Below are positions 19,503 to 28,602 of a DNA stretch of 64,000 nucleotides, in pieces. How positions within the stretch are numbered: position 1 is the first letter of the stretch; every line of letters begins with the position of its first letter. The notes beneath the pieces were generated by a model. It worked only from the letters and a program-made list of their open reading frames with translations, had not been told where the DNA came from and did no database searches. The translations under genes and the position numbers were made by a program. This DNA is from Pseudovibrio brasiliensis. Its GTDB lineage: Bacteria; Pseudomonadota; Alphaproteobacteria; Rhizobiales; Stappiaceae. Location: the NCBI RefSeq assembly GCF_018282095.1, contig NZ_CP074126.1:2738501-2802500 (forward strand). The letters are read 5' to 3'.

Positions 19503-20120
19503 ATGAGTACATCACGACCACGTGGGCGCCCCCGCCTCTATGATAAAGAGATCGCCCTAACCACAATGCAGCGTATTTTCTGGGAAAATGGCTTTTCTGC
19601 CACCAGCCTGGACCAGATCTCCGCGGAAACCGGAATCAACCGCCCAAGCCTTTATGCCGCCTTCGGCTCCAAGAAAGACATGTACATAAAATGTCTGGAG
19701 CACTTCGCAGAGATGATGGGCAAACGCACCGAAGCCGCTATCCTCTCCGAGCCTGACCTTTCCAAAGGCCTTGAGAAGGTCTTCATGCAAGCCATGGAGA
19801 TCTACCGGTCAGAAGCTTCCATGGAAGACGGTGGCCCGCTCGGCTGCTTTGTCACCTGCACTGCCCCAGCAGAGGCTGGTGCGGATGAAGAGATCAGGGA
19901 AGTGCTGAGAATGGTCCTCGACACCATCGACCAGTCCATGCGTGAAACCGTTGAAGTCGCCATCAAAGATCAGAAAATCCAGCCAAGACAAAGCGCTGAG
20001 ATCACCGGCCACCTGCTGGGTTGCCTGCTCAACGGTCTCTCCCTGCGCGCCCGCTCAGGTACCTCGCGCGAAGAACTGCAACTCACGGCCAAAGCAGGCA
20101 TCTCTCAAATCCTCGCCTGA
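19503..20120 (+). CDS. TetR-family regulator (divergent to the HD gene)
   Basis: A 205-residue TetR-type repressor starting RPRGRPRLYDKEIALTTM, with the DNA-binding helices FWENGFSATSLDQISAETGINRPSLYAAFGSKKDMY. The RGRPR arm is common in the AcrR/ComR-like subgroup. There is no Shine-Dalgarno: the inverted repeat abuts the start codon, so the mRNA may be nearly leaderless. The ligand domain has a cysteine-containing CFVTCTAPAEAGADEEIR stretch also seen in related regulators. Likely targets are itself and the HD-domain gene. Confidence 0.9.
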   Translation: MSTSRPRGRPRLYDKEIALTTMQRIFWENGFSATSLDQISAETGINRPSLYAAFGSKKDMYIKCLEHFAEMMGKRTEAAILSEPDLSKGLEKVFMQAMEIYRSEASMEDGGPLGCFVTCTAPAEAGADEEIREVLRMVLDTIDQSMRETVEVAIKDQKIQPRQSAEITGHLLGCLLNGLSLRARSGTSREELQLTAKAGISQILA

Positions 20121-20161
20121 CGCCGACAAGAACACATCACACAACACGCCGCCCCATCGGC

Positions 20162-20199
20162 AAAAAAAGAGAGCACCGGTTTTCAGGGCCGGTGCTCTC
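20162..20199 (-). terminator. Intrinsic terminator of the SGNH-hydrolase gene
   Basis: On the minus strand GAGAGCACCGG / CCGGTGCTCTC closes an 11-bp stem followed by seven T residues (20168-20162). It lies 22 bases after the stop of the gene at 20221. On the plus strand no T-run follows, so it does not serve the TetR gene. Confidence 0.9.
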
Positions 20200-20220
20200 A
20201 CGTCAACTCACCTGTTTGGT

Positions 20221-21249
20221 TCAGGTCATGGCGCCATGGGCAACCAACGCCTGATCAATCGCCATCTTGAACCGGCCCGCAACCTTGGCAAAGCCGTCAG
20301 ACGTGCCGTGGATCTCATCCACCCAATCCGTCAGGTTCGGCATGGCACCCCGGCAGTCCACTACAATCACATTGGCATCCGTCGCCGCCAGATCATCCAG
20401 CATGGCATAAAGCTCATCCAGCATAGCGCTGATGATCTTCCGACCTAAAACACTCGGGATGTTGCGGTCAGACAGCGGTTCTCCCAACCACTCATCCTTT
20501 GCTGCATGCAGCGGATCGCGTGTATCTCCCTGCCACTTGTAAGGGAACACGTAATCATAACCATGCACGAACACAGGCATGTTCTGCAGCTCAGAAACCC
20601 CGCGAATGTCACTAATCACCCGCTCATAGGCTCCTTTCAGAAAAGCAAGCTTCTCATCAAAGGCCGCGCGATTGATATGCCCGTCCACATCATTGATGTC
20701 GCCATTGAAGTCCTGAAGAATGTCAAAGAGAACTGCAACACCCGTATCCGGATCTTCGCCGATAATGTCATTTCCGGCAGCTGAGAACAGGAAGCCGGAG
20801 ACCTTGTCCTTGTAATCATACAGCGCGGAGAAATATTCCCGCCGCCGGGCACGATCAGGGCCGTAGACCATGTTCTGCGCTGTATCTCCCGCAGCACCCA
20901 GCGAGTAGATGTTGTAGTGCTCACTCAGATGATCAATCACATCGTCAATGATAATTGGAAACTGGAACCAGCTGTCCCCTTCAGAGATCAGCATAGGCCG
21001 TTCAGGATGATCCTTCATGGCTTCTTTGAAGCGCCAGTATCGGCGAATGCGGGAGGCCCAGTTACCGATCTGAAGAGCATTCTCAAACTCCTCATCAATC
21101 TCGGTCATCTCCACCAGTTCCGGCTTCACCTGGAACTGTATGTCGAATGCACCCGTATGCCGCACAACCCTGCAGTATTTCAGCAGTTGTTCTTCAGGGA
21201 CACTCGGATCACGAGCTAACTTCAGAAACTCATCATATGTAATTTTCAT
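20221..21249 (-). CDS. Putative SGNH-fold hydrolase, function unknown
   Basis: A 342-residue protein. SGNH/GDSL-type blocks can be traced: SEGDSWF (Ser93), GAAGD (119-122), SAAGNDI (Asn160) and DEIHGT (Asp311, His314). An N-terminal region of about 85 residues (starting MKITYDEFLKLARD) precedes the hydrolase part and is rich in acidic and aromatic residues. No signal peptide or membrane helix is present, so it should be cytoplasmic, unusual for this esterase fold. It is divergent from a trypsin-like peptidase across 97 bases and has its own terminator. Substrate unknown; a shared role with the two adjacent peptidases is inference. Confidence 0.75.
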   Translation of the reverse strand: MKITYDEFLKLARDPSVPEEQLLKYCRVVRHTGAFDIQFQVKPELVEMTEIDEEFENALQIGNWASRIRRYWRFKEAMKDHPERPMLISEGDSWFQFPIIIDDVIDHLSEHYNIYSLGAAGDTAQNMVYGPDRARRREYFSALYDYKDKVSGFLFSAAGNDIIGEDPDTGVAVLFDILQDFNGDINDVDGHINRAAFDEKLAFLKGAYERVISDIRGVSELQNMPVFVHGYDYVFPYKWQGDTRDPLHAAKDEWLGEPLSDRNIPSVLGRKIISAMLDELYAMLDDLAATDANVIVVDCRGAMPNLTDWVDEIHGTSDGFAKVAGRFKMAIDQALVAHGAMT

Positions 21250-21346
21250 AGTATTCCCCCTCTACGATTAACTATTAAACTTTACACAAGAGGTGAGTTT
21301 ACGGTTAAGCTTGCCATATGCAGATAACAATTTAAAGGTACATTTC

Positions 21347-22462
21347 ATGACCCTTAAATTACAGAATTTAAACAGTGTATTACTTGAAAAAGCAGCTCGA
21401 CGACTACGAGATCGAAGCGGGGAATTAAAGAAGACCCGCAGCGCAATTCTGGCAGGAACACAGGCAGAGACAGACAGCAAGGAACGGTTGGCACTCTACA
21501 ATCAACGCGCCGCCACGCTAGCTATGTCCGAAGGTCAAACCGCGCCCGTTCAGAGCCCGATCTTTGAAGAAGAAAAGCCAGACCTCACCAGCATTGGCAA
21601 GGAAGCTCTGATCGGGACACAAAACGATCTGCTCCCCATCGAGTTTTTTGAGTACGGCCTCTATGCCGCTCGTTCTGTTGGCAGAATTGAGCATGTGGAA
21701 GGATTAAGGTTCGGCACAGGTTTTCTGGTGGGCCATGGTCTGATGATGACCAACCATCATGTTCTCAGCACGCCAGAGGACGCCAAAGCCCACTTCTTTG
21801 AGCTTGGAGCAGAAACCAACCGCATTGGCAACCAAACACCCTCAAAGATCTGCTCCATCGATCCCAACCGCTTTTTCTGGGCCAGTGAGGAACTGGACAT
21901 CGCAGTGGTGGCCGTGGTGGATGAAGATCCCGGCTTCATCCCGCTGGATCATTACGGATGGCATGCCCTCATCCGCCAGCAAGGCAAAATCAAGAAGGGA
22001 GATCCGATTAATATCATTCAGCATCCCCTTGGCCGCAACAAAGCCGTGGTCGTTCACAACAACCACCTTCTGCATATTGAAAATGGAACTGATGCACACA
22101 TGTTTTGCTGGTACTCCGGCGATACACAGAAAGGCAGCTCAGGTTCTCCCGTCTTCAACAACCGCTGGGAAGTCGTCGCCGTCCACCATATGGCCGTGCC
22201 GCAAACCAACGCTGATGGTGCTATTCTGGACAAACACGGCAATCCCCTCACCCGCGCTCAGGCCCGCCGCAATCCATCCCTCATCGCCTACGCCGCCAAC
22301 GAAGGCATCCGCACCTCCCGTATTGTCAGCACACTGGAATCCGCACAGTTCACCAAAGCCCACCACGCCGACATACGCGACTTCCTCCTGAAATCCTGGA
22401 GCAGCCCCGGTGCCCAACGCAGAGGCCTGCGCGCCGCAGTAAGAAGCGCACAGGCTTTGTAG
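21347..22462 (+). CDS. Trypsin-like serine peptidase, cytoplasmic
   Basis: A 371-residue protein with a chymotrypsin-fold domain in its middle and C-terminal parts. The triad is His138 (TNHHVLS), Asp184 (ELDIAVVAV) and Ser265 (KGSSGSPVF); GTGFLVGHGLMMTNHH and NIIQHPLGRNK are typical of this bacterial trypsin-like group. The first ~85 residues are charged and helical (LLEKAARRLRDRSGELKKT), probably a coiled or partner-binding region. No signal peptide is visible, so it probably acts inside the cell. ATG at 21347 is favoured over GTG at 21293, which adds a poorly conserved-looking stretch. It is divergent from the SGNH gene and convergent with the cysteine peptidase gene. Confidence 0.82.
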   Translation: MTLKLQNLNSVLLEKAARRLRDRSGELKKTRSAILAGTQAETDSKERLALYNQRAATLAMSEGQTAPVQSPIFEEEKPDLTSIGKEALIGTQNDLLPIEFFEYGLYAARSVGRIEHVEGLRFGTGFLVGHGLMMTNHHVLSTPEDAKAHFFELGAETNRIGNQTPSKICSIDPNRFFWASEELDIAVVAVVDEDPGFIPLDHYGWHALIRQQGKIKKGDPINIIQHPLGRNKAVVVHNNHLLHIENGTDAHMFCWYSGDTQKGSSGSPVFNNRWEVVAVHHMAVPQTNADGAILDKHGNPLTRAQARRNPSLIAYAANEGIRTSRIVSTLESAQFTKAHHADIRDFLLKSWSSPGAQRRGLRAAVRSAQAL

Positions 22463-22494
22463 CTCCGCAACATCATTTAGTGGCAGGACCCAGG

Positions 22495-23298
22495 TTAAGC
22501 ACCCAACCGAATCCAGATGCCCGGAAACTCATAGGTGTTCGGCCCAATCTTTGTGGCAGGCTTTGCAGAAGAGCTGGTCTGCGGCTTGAAGTTGCCAGTG
22601 GTCGCAATTTCAAGAACGTCACCAGTCGCCGGGTCGTAAATCATGGCCTTGTCCGTGTCCGTCAGATGACGCGTGCCAGCAACCCAGTGCATCGTATTAG
22701 TACCTGCATACTGCACCAGAATGAGGTTCACCTGATTTGTCTGGAACGGAATGCTGGTCACTGTAGACTGAGTGACAGTCTGGCCAAGCTTGTTCTGGAT
22801 CAGGTCTTCTTCACGATTGAAGAGATAGCCACCAGCTGCATTCAGAACCTTGAAGTTGTTGAACAGAGCTTTGCCGAATGCAGTGTAATAGGTAATGTTC
22901 TTTGCCAACCCCGGAGCGATCGTTTTAGCAACAGCAACCATACCCGAGGGGCTGTTCTCCAAATCAAGCGTTCCATCGTTCTCTTTATAAAGTGCAGTTG
23001 GGTTTGGTGAGGCAGTCAGGTCAAGTTCCAGATTTCCTGAAACTTTGTAAGTCTGCTTCGTCACCACCTCAGCAATCTGCAAGCGATGATAAATAAGATG
23101 GCTCAGCCGCCATAAATTGATGCGCCCGGGATCGGTTGTGACATCATAGCCTTTGGTGAGATCAGCCGCATTGAGCGTATTGACGTCGGTTGCCTTGGGC
23201 AGAAAGCCAAGTTGTGCAAGAGCTGCATTCACACAATAAGCACCACAGGATTTAGGAGAATGCTGGACGATGCCGGCATAAAGATCAAAGTCTGCCAT
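22495..23298 (-). CDS. Putative papain/C39-like cysteine peptidase
   Basis: A 267-residue protein. HSPKSCGAYCVNAALAQLG near the N-terminus has the CG-x-x-C-x-x-x-AL pattern of papain-fold peptidases with Cys18 as likely nucleophile. MHWVAGTRH would provide the histidine and MIYDPATGDV the aspartate. The order Cys-His-Asp agrees with C39/NlpC-like folds. No secretion signal. ATG at 23298 is chosen because AAGGA precedes it; a longer upstream frame runs through a terminator and is not plausible. Peptidase activity is inferred from motif order only; an inactive homologue or transglutaminase-like protein is possible. Confidence 0.62.
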   Translation of the reverse strand: MADFDLYAGIVQHSPKSCGAYCVNAALAQLGFLPKATDVNTLNAADLTKGYDVTTDPGRINLWRLSHLIYHRLQIAEVVTKQTYKVSGNLELDLTASPNPTALYKENDGTLDLENSPSGMVAVAKTIAPGLAKNITYYTAFGKALFNNFKVLNAAGGYLFNREEDLIQNKLGQTVTQSTVTSIPFQTNQVNLILVQYAGTNTMHWVAGTRHLTDTDKAMIYDPATGDVLEIATTGNFKPQTSSSAKPATKIGPNTYEFPGIWIRLGA

Positions 23299-23383
23299 TT
23301 TGTTTTTTCCTTGTTGAGAGCAATGCTCTGCAAGGAAAGACGTGACAGCACCTGTGCTGTGAAATTTCTCGGCATCAAAAACG

Positions 23384-23413
23384 AAAAAAGCCCCGCTGAA
23401 GCAGCGAGGCTTT
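23384..23413 (-). terminator. Intrinsic terminator of the aap operon
   Basis: Minus strand: AAAGCC-TCGCTG / CAGCG-GGGCTTT forms a GC-rich stem with one mismatch, followed by six T residues. It lies 22 bases after the aapP stop and upstream of the start of the cysteine peptidase gene. Confidence 0.9.
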
Positions 23414-23434
23414 GAACTTGGAACCCTGACCAGA

Positions 23435-24235
23435 TCAGTGATTGAGGATCTGGGAGAGGAACAGCTGAGTACGCTCATGCTGCGGATTGGTGAAGAATGG
23501 CTCTGGCTCATTCTGCTCAACAATCTGACCCTGATCCATGAAGATCACGCGGTTTGCCACTTTACGGGCAAAGCCCATTTCGTGGGTCACGCAGAGCATG
23601 GTCATGCCCTCTTCCGCCAGACCGATCATCACGTCCAGCACTTCCTTGATCATCTCAGGATCAAGCGCAGATGTTGGCTCATCAAACAGCATGACCTTTG
23701 GGTTCATGCAGAGCGAACGGGCAATCGCCACACGCTGCTGCTGACCACCGGAAAGCTGACCTGGATACTTGTTGGCCTGCTCAGGGATCTTCACGCGCTC
23801 AAGATAGTGCATCGCAATCTCTTCAGCCTGCTTCTTCGGCATCTTGCGAACCCAGATTGGAGCCAGTGTACAGTTCTCCAGAATGGTCAGATGCGGGAAA
23901 AGGTTGAAGTGCTGGAAGCACATACCCACTTCGCGGCGGATCTCATCAATCTTCTTAAGATCAGAGGTCAGCTCGATACCGTCAACAACGATACGGCCCT
24001 TCTGATGCTCCTCAAGGCGGTTGATGCAGCGGATCATGGTTGATTTACCAGAACCGGACGGGCCACAGATAACAATACGTTCGCCGCGCATAACCTTCAG
24101 GTTAATGTCACGCAGAACGTGGAAGTCTCCGTACCACTTGTTCATACCTGTAATCTCGATAGCCACATCGGTATCGGATACATGCATTTTAGAGCGGTCC
24201 GCCTGGATATCTTCAGCGAGGTTTACGTCACTCAT
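23435..24235 (-). CDS. aapP: General amino-acid ABC transporter ATPase AapP
   Basis: A 266-residue ATP-binding subunit of a polar amino-acid importer. Walker [11 protein letters not shown]-loop [11 protein letters not shown], signature [12 protein letters not shown], Walker [13 protein letters not shown] and switch H in VTHEMGFA are all intact. It is the last gene of aapJ-aapQ-aapM-aapP. The combination of one binding protein, two long dissimilar permeases and this ATPase is the Aap arrangement of rhizobia-like bacteria. Confidence 0.95.
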   Translation of the reverse strand: MSDVNLAEDIQADRSKMHVSDTDVAIEITGMNKWYGDFHVLRDINLKVMRGERIVICGPSGSGKSTMIRCINRLEEHQKGRIVVDGIELTSDLKKIDEIRREVGMCFQHFNLFPHLTILENCTLAPIWVRKMPKKQAEEIAMHYLERVKIPEQANKYPGQLSGGQQQRVAIARSLCMNPKVMLFDEPTSALDPEMIKEVLDVMIGLAEEGMTMLCVTHEMGFARKVANRVIFMDQGQIVEQNEPEPFFTNPQHERTQLFLSQILNH

Positions 24236-24272
24236 TTTTATAACTCCGAATTTTTAGGCATGCACCAGGCGA

Positions 24273-25391
24273 CTAGCGATGGCCGGTATGCAGTTTGCGT
24301 TCCAAATACATCGAATATCGGGACATTGCAAAGCAGAAGATAAAGAACATGAACGCGATAAACGCATAAAGTTCCACAAAGATACCATTCCAACGTTGGT
24401 CAGCAAGCGTAGGCGCAACCAGTCCGAGAGGATCCATAAGGCCAATGATCAGCACCAGAGTGGTGTCTTTAAACAAGCCAATAAAGGTATTCACGATTCC
24501 TGGGATGGAGATTTTCAGCGCTTGCGGCAGAATAATCAGACGCATGCTCTGCCAATAGCTCAGCCCCAACGCATCCGCAGCCTCATATTGTCCCTTCGGC
24601 AAGGCAGCCAAACCACCGCGAATAACTTCCGCCATATATGCACTGGCAAAGAAGGTCACCATGATGACAACACGCAGCACGATGTCGAAGTTCACACCCT
24701 TCGGCAGGAAGTAGTTGAGCAGCACGTGCGCAACAAACAGAAGGGTAATCAGCGGCACACCGCGGATGAATTCAATGAAGATCACAGCCAGTGACTTCAC
24801 GATCGGCAGATTGGAGCTACGGGACAACGCCAGCACAATACCAATCGGCAGCGAGAACGAAATACCGGAAACACCAATGATCATGGTCAGCAGCAAACCG
24901 CCCAGCTTGGTGGAAGACACTGGCTCAAGACCAAAACCACCCCAGATCAGCCAGAACGCCACAAATGGGTAGGTCATGGACGCCATCAGCGCAGCACCAC
25001 GCTTCGGCATGCCGTCCCAAAGAGCAGGAACCAGAGCCACAAACAGCAGCACAAAGGCCAGAATTGGACGCCAGTACAGCTCAGTTGGGTAGAAGCCGAA
25101 CAAGAACTGATGATAACGCTCACGAATAACCGCCCAGCACGCACCATTTTCTGTCAGCGCGCGGCACTCATCCAATGAGTTCGCATTCCAGACCGAGTTA
25201 ACAAACGCCCAGTTGAACACGCCAGGAACAGTCGAAAACACCACAAAGATGGAGAGCAGTGTCAAAACTGTATTCAGCGGTGACGAGAACAGATTTTCAC
25301 GAGCCCAGCCAACAGCGCCAGTTGTGCCCTGGGGAGGCGGCAACTGAGGCTTTTCAGAGGTCGCGACAAAGGCGAAATTATTTTCACTCAT
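24273..25391 (-). CDS. aapM: General amino-acid ABC transporter permease AapM
   Basis: A 372-residue inner-membrane permease. An N-terminal helix is followed by a periplasmic insert (about residues 60-110, with cysteines in DECRALTENGACWAV) and a C-terminal HisMQ-type permease domain whose EAA loop reads EAADALGLSYWQSMRLIILPQALK. The long N-terminal part separates AapM from ordinary 220-residue permeases. It starts one base after the aapQ stop and pairs with AapQ in the membrane. Confidence 0.93.
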   Translation of the reverse strand: MSENNFAFVATSEKPQLPPPQGTTGAVGWARENLFSSPLNTVLTLLSIFVVFSTVPGVFNWAFVNSVWNANSLDECRALTENGACWAVIRERYHQFLFGFYPTELYWRPILAFVLLFVALVPALWDGMPKRGAALMASMTYPFVAFWLIWGGFGLEPVSSTKLGGLLLTMIIGVSGISFSLPIGIVLALSRSSNLPIVKSLAVIFIEFIRGVPLITLLFVAHVLLNYFLPKGVNFDIVLRVVIMVTFFASAYMAEVIRGGLAALPKGQYEAADALGLSYWQSMRLIILPQALKISIPGIVNTFIGLFKDTTLVLIIGLMDPLGLVAPTLADQRWNGIFVELYAFIAFMFFIFCFAMSRYSMYLERKLHTGHR

Positions 25392-25392
25392 G

Positions 25393-26595
25393 TTAGCGCC
25401 CCTTCAGCTTTACGGATTCATTGTAAACATTCATAACCGCGGAAATGCTCAAAGAGATCAGCAGATATGTCGCCATCAAGAGCAGCATGCACTCCATCTC
25501 ACGGCCCGTCTGGTTCAGCGTAATGCCGCCAAGTGTACCCGTCAGATCCATATAACCAACCGCAATCGCCAAGGATGAGTTCTTGGTGATGTTCAGGTAG
25601 TTGGAAATCATTGGTGGAATGATGATACGCAAGGACTGCGGTAAAACAACAAGGCTCATTGTCCGCTTAGGACGAAGACCCAGAGCATAGGCTGCTTCGG
25701 TCTGCCCTTTACTGATCGCCATGATGCCTGCACGGACGATTTCCGCAACAAAGGCTGCAGAGTAGATGGAAAGCGCAAACCACAGAGCAATAAGCGGCGT
25801 ACCAACTTTCAGGCCACCCTTCAGGTTAAAGCGACCGGCAACAGGGTAATCAAGACCAATCGGCATACCAGCAGCAAAGTAAGCCAAAACAGATGGCACA
25901 ATCAAAATACCAAGCGTGATGTAACCAACTGGCAAAATCTGACCGGTAGCTTCCTGACGCTGACGTGCCCAACGACGGAATACAAAGATGCCCGCGATCG
26001 ACGCCAGCAGGACTGCAACAACAATCTGATAGCCACCGTCAAAGGTCAGACCAGGAATATAGAAACCACGGTTTGTTGCATAAACCGCCCCTTCAATAAC
26101 TGGTGCTTTGACAGCCTGCTTTGGTGTCGGAAACACATGAATGAAGACAGCGTACCAAGCCAGAATCTGCAGCAGCAGCGGTACGTTACGAACGCCTTCA
26201 ATGTAAACCGCCATCAAGCGGGAGACGACCCAGTTATTGGAGAGACGCAGAACACCGACAAAAACGCCGATGATTGTCGCAGTCAGACATGCCAGAAAAG
26301 CAACGAGCAGCGTGTTGAGCAAACCAACAAGTGCCGCTTTCCAGTGTCCGGAAGCGGATGTGTAGTCCACCAGGACCTGACCAATGTCATAGCCTGCTGG
26401 TTCGTATAAGAAACCGAAATTGAAATCTTTGCCAAGTGCTTCGAGGTTCTCGACAGCATTGCCGATGAGCATCATCACAACTGACAGAGCAACGATGAGC
26501 GCGATAATCTGGATCGAATAAGATCTGTATCGAGCATCTCGCCACAGTTGCGACAACTGGAAGCTATTATCGGCTGGTACGGTTGAAGTGCTCAT
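25393..26595 (-). CDS. aapQ: General amino-acid ABC transporter permease AapQ
   Basis: A 400-residue permease with eight or so transmembrane helices. The HisMQ domain is split by a large insertion between helices (residues about 160-240), typical of AapQ; the EAA loop is TEAAYALGLRPKRTMSLVVLPQSLR. It follows aapJ after an intercistronic hairpin and is immediately upstream of aapM. Substrates of the Aap system are a broad range of L-amino acids. Confidence 0.93.
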   Translation of the reverse strand: MSTSTVPADNSFQLSQLWRDARYRSYSIQIIALIVALSVVMMLIGNAVENLEALGKDFNFGFLYEPAGYDIGQVLVDYTSASGHWKAALVGLLNTLLVAFLACLTATIIGVFVGVLRLSNNWVVSRLMAVYIEGVRNVPLLLQILAWYAVFIHVFPTPKQAVKAPVIEGAVYATNRGFYIPGLTFDGGYQIVVAVLLASIAGIFVFRRWARQRQEATGQILPVGYITLGILIVPSVLAYFAAGMPIGLDYPVAGRFNLKGGLKVGTPLIALWFALSIYSAAFVAEIVRAGIMAISKGQTEAAYALGLRPKRTMSLVVLPQSLRIIIPPMISNYLNITKNSSLAIAVGYMDLTGTLGGITLNQTGREMECMLLLMATYLLISLSISAVMNVYNESVKLKGR

Positions 26596-26624
26596 AAGTA
26601 GCCCGCCTTATTTATTATGCTTAG

Positions 26625-26657
26625 AAAAAAGGGCGCTGTTATCCTGCAACAGCGCCC
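26625..26657 (-). terminator. Attenuator-like hairpin between aapJ and aapQ
   Basis: Minus strand: GGGCGCTGTT / AACAGCGCCC, a perfect 10-bp stem, followed by TTTTTT. It lies about 24 bases after the aapJ stop and 30 before aapQ. Such hairpins let binding-protein mRNA exceed permease mRNA, by partial termination or 3' stabilisation. Confidence 0.9.
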
Positions 26658-26680
26658 CCTTTTGTCAGATCAAGGTCAGA

Positions 26681-27703
26681 TCAACGGAACGGAGGTGCGT
26701 ACTGAAGACCACCTTCGGTCCACATCGCATTCAAACCGCGAGCAAGGTTAACTTTAGTCTGTGTACCGAGGTGACGCTCGAACACTTCACCGTAGTTACC
26801 AACTGATTTGATAGCTACGAGAGCGAAGTCGTTACCCAGACCAACGGATGCACCCATTTCACCGGAAGCACCAAGCAGACGCAGTACTTCTGGGTCTTTG
26901 GAGTTCGCAGCCATGTCGTCTGCATTCGCAGCGGTGATGCCTTTTTCTTCAGCAATCTTCAGCGCGTTCAGAACCCAGCGACCAATGTCTGCCCACTGAT
27001 CGTCGCCATGACGGACAAGCGGACCGAGTGGCTCTTTGGAGATGATTTCAGGCAAAACGATGTGGTCGTCTGCGTTCTCGAAAGTCGCACGCGATGCTGC
27101 CAGACCGGATGCATCAGTGGTGTACACGTCACAAGCATCTGCAAGATAATTTGCACGACCTTCAGTGTTTGTCTCGATGGACAGTGGCTCGTAAGACATG
27201 CCTTCAGCTGTGAAGTAGTCAGACAGGTTCAGCTCAGTCGTAGTACCGGTCTGGATACAAACGGTTGCACCGTCCAGCTCTTTAGCAGAAGCAACGCCGA
27301 GAGACTTCTTCACCATGAAGCCCTGACCGTCATAGTAGCTCACACCCAGGAAGGTGAACTTCAGGTCAGCGTCACGGGAGAATGTCCAGGTGGTGTTACG
27401 GGACAGGATGTCTACCTCACCAGAAGCCAGCGCAGTAAAGCGGGTCTTACCAGTGGTTGGAGAGAACTCAACAGCATCCGCGTCACCCAGAACAGCAGCA
27501 GCTACCGCACGGCAGTAGTCAACGTCGAAGCCCTGCCACTTGCCGTTTTCGTCAGTGTAGGAAAAGCCTGCAAGACCAGTAGAAACCGCACAACGCAGTT
27601 TACCGCGCTCTTGCACGTCTTCAAGAGTGCCAGCGGAAGCTGCGGACAAAGAAGTCGCTGCGAACGCTGCACCCAGCGCAACTGGAAGGATCATTTTTTT
27701 CAT
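26681..27703 (-). CDS. aapJ: General amino-acid ABC transporter binding protein AapJ
   Basis: A 340-residue periplasmic solute-binding protein. The signal peptide is MKKMILPVALGAAFAATSLSA; the mature protein begins near AGTLEDVQERGKLRCAVSTG and contains GFDVDYCRAVAAAVLGD and RFTALASGEVDILSRNTTWTF, typical of the AapJ/BztA group. ATG at 27703 is preferred to an upstream start since GAGG is spaced well and the signal peptide follows directly. First gene of the operon. Confidence 0.95.
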   Translation of the reverse strand: MKKMILPVALGAAFAATSLSAASAGTLEDVQERGKLRCAVSTGLAGFSYTDENGKWQGFDVDYCRAVAAAVLGDADAVEFSPTTGKTRFTALASGEVDILSRNTTWTFSRDADLKFTFLGVSYYDGQGFMVKKSLGVASAKELDGATVCIQTGTTTELNLSDYFTAEGMSYEPLSIETNTEGRANYLADACDVYTTDASGLAASRATFENADDHIVLPEIISKEPLGPLVRHGDDQWADIGRWVLNALKIAEEKGITAANADDMAANSKDPEVLRLLGASGEMGASVGLGNDFALVAIKSVGNYGEVFERHLGTQTKVNLARGLNAMWTEGGLQYAPPFR

Positions 27704-28281
27704 AGAATTGGAGCCTCTTTTTTTGTCCAATTTTAAAATTCATCACCGGAAGTAGCAGGCTGTTTCCTTTCTCCTAGGAAAACATCCGAAACAAACACGT
27801 CAGCGCGTGCCCTTAAAGCCCCCCTATTGGCCTCAACCACTCCTCGACAAGCATTCGATGATATTTCTCTAAAAACGTCAAGAGGTTTTTATTAATAAGT
27901 TAGTCTACGGGGTGCTATTCATCAACGATTGCAAAGTTTCTATGCAATTTATATCTCAACTGCACGCGCTTTAACCATTAACCAAAATCACGAAATATAG
28001 TTACGTATACAACAGCAAACAAATTAATCCAAACAATACTGAAATAGAGAGGAAATATTACTTAGATTACAAGCGCAATGAAAAAACTAACCTTGAAAAC
28101 TGACCGCAAATTATGAGCAATTTTCTTCAAAAATACGTATTTCACACTAACCTTTACAATCCAATTGCCCAAATAATACGCAATAATACGAAAAACCCAC
28201 GAGGAAGTCTATCTTCCCCATGGGCAAATAGCGTTCAGCTATGTAGGTGTATTCAGGCTGCATTTATTGCGGATAAATCGC
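27704..28281. other. Intergenic region upstream of aapJ
   Basis: A 578-base A+T-rich gap between aapJ and the LAB_N gene; both are on the minus strand. It holds the aapJ promoter region and a short palindrome TTTCTCCTAGGAAAA near 27767-27781. The last ~350 bases contain no gene or hairpin that I can support. Confidence 0.6.
27853..27881 (-). promoter_or_regulatory. Candidate aap promoter
   Basis: Minus strand TTGACG (27876-27881) and TCGAAT (27853-27858) separated by 17 bases, about 140 bases before the aapJ start. The -35 is good; the -10 matches four of six. Confidence 0.38.
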
Positions 28282-28602
28282 CTAGAAATTCGGGTCCTGA
28301 CGTTTTTCCTTGTAGATAAGCCATAGATTTCGGAAATAAATGATCAAACCGAGGCCTTGTCCCGCAATAAAAACAGGGTCCTTCTTGACGATCGCGTAAG
28401 TCAAAAGAAGCGATCCGCCCCCAATGGAGAAGAACCAGAAAGCCACTGGAACGATGGATCGTCCCACCCGCTCCGAAGCAATCCATTGGATCATGAAGCG
28501 CATCATAAACATGAACTGCGCCACAAATCCCCAAAGGACCCAAAAATCCCACTGGGCTACAAAGACGTCGTAAACCCACTCATAAAGACCAGCCAGCATC
28601 AA
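28282..28602 (-). CDS. Lipid A biosynthesis N-terminal domain (LAB_N) membrane protein
   Basis: A 106-residue membrane protein with three hydrophobic helices. FWVLWGFVAQFMFMMRFMIQW, PVAFWFFSIGGGSLLLTYA and GQGLGLIIYFRNLWLIYK match the LAB_N domain, found at the N-terminus of some LpxB proteins or as a freestanding SMR-like protein. It is the last gene of a four-gene set, its start overlapping the GT2 stop by four bases. By context it probably handles or flips a polyprenyl-linked sugar (inference). Confidence 0.85.
   Translation of the reverse strand: MMLAGLYEWVYDVFVAQWDFWVLWGFVAQFMFMMRFMIQWIASERVGRSIVPVAFWFFSIGGGSLLLTYAIVKKDPVFIAGQGLGLIIYFRNLWLIYKEKRQDPNF

Noticed and set aside
22495-23523. 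Longer start for the cysteine peptidase
   Set aside because: The extra 75 codons run through the aap terminator and 3' end of aapP and carry no homologous-looking sequence.
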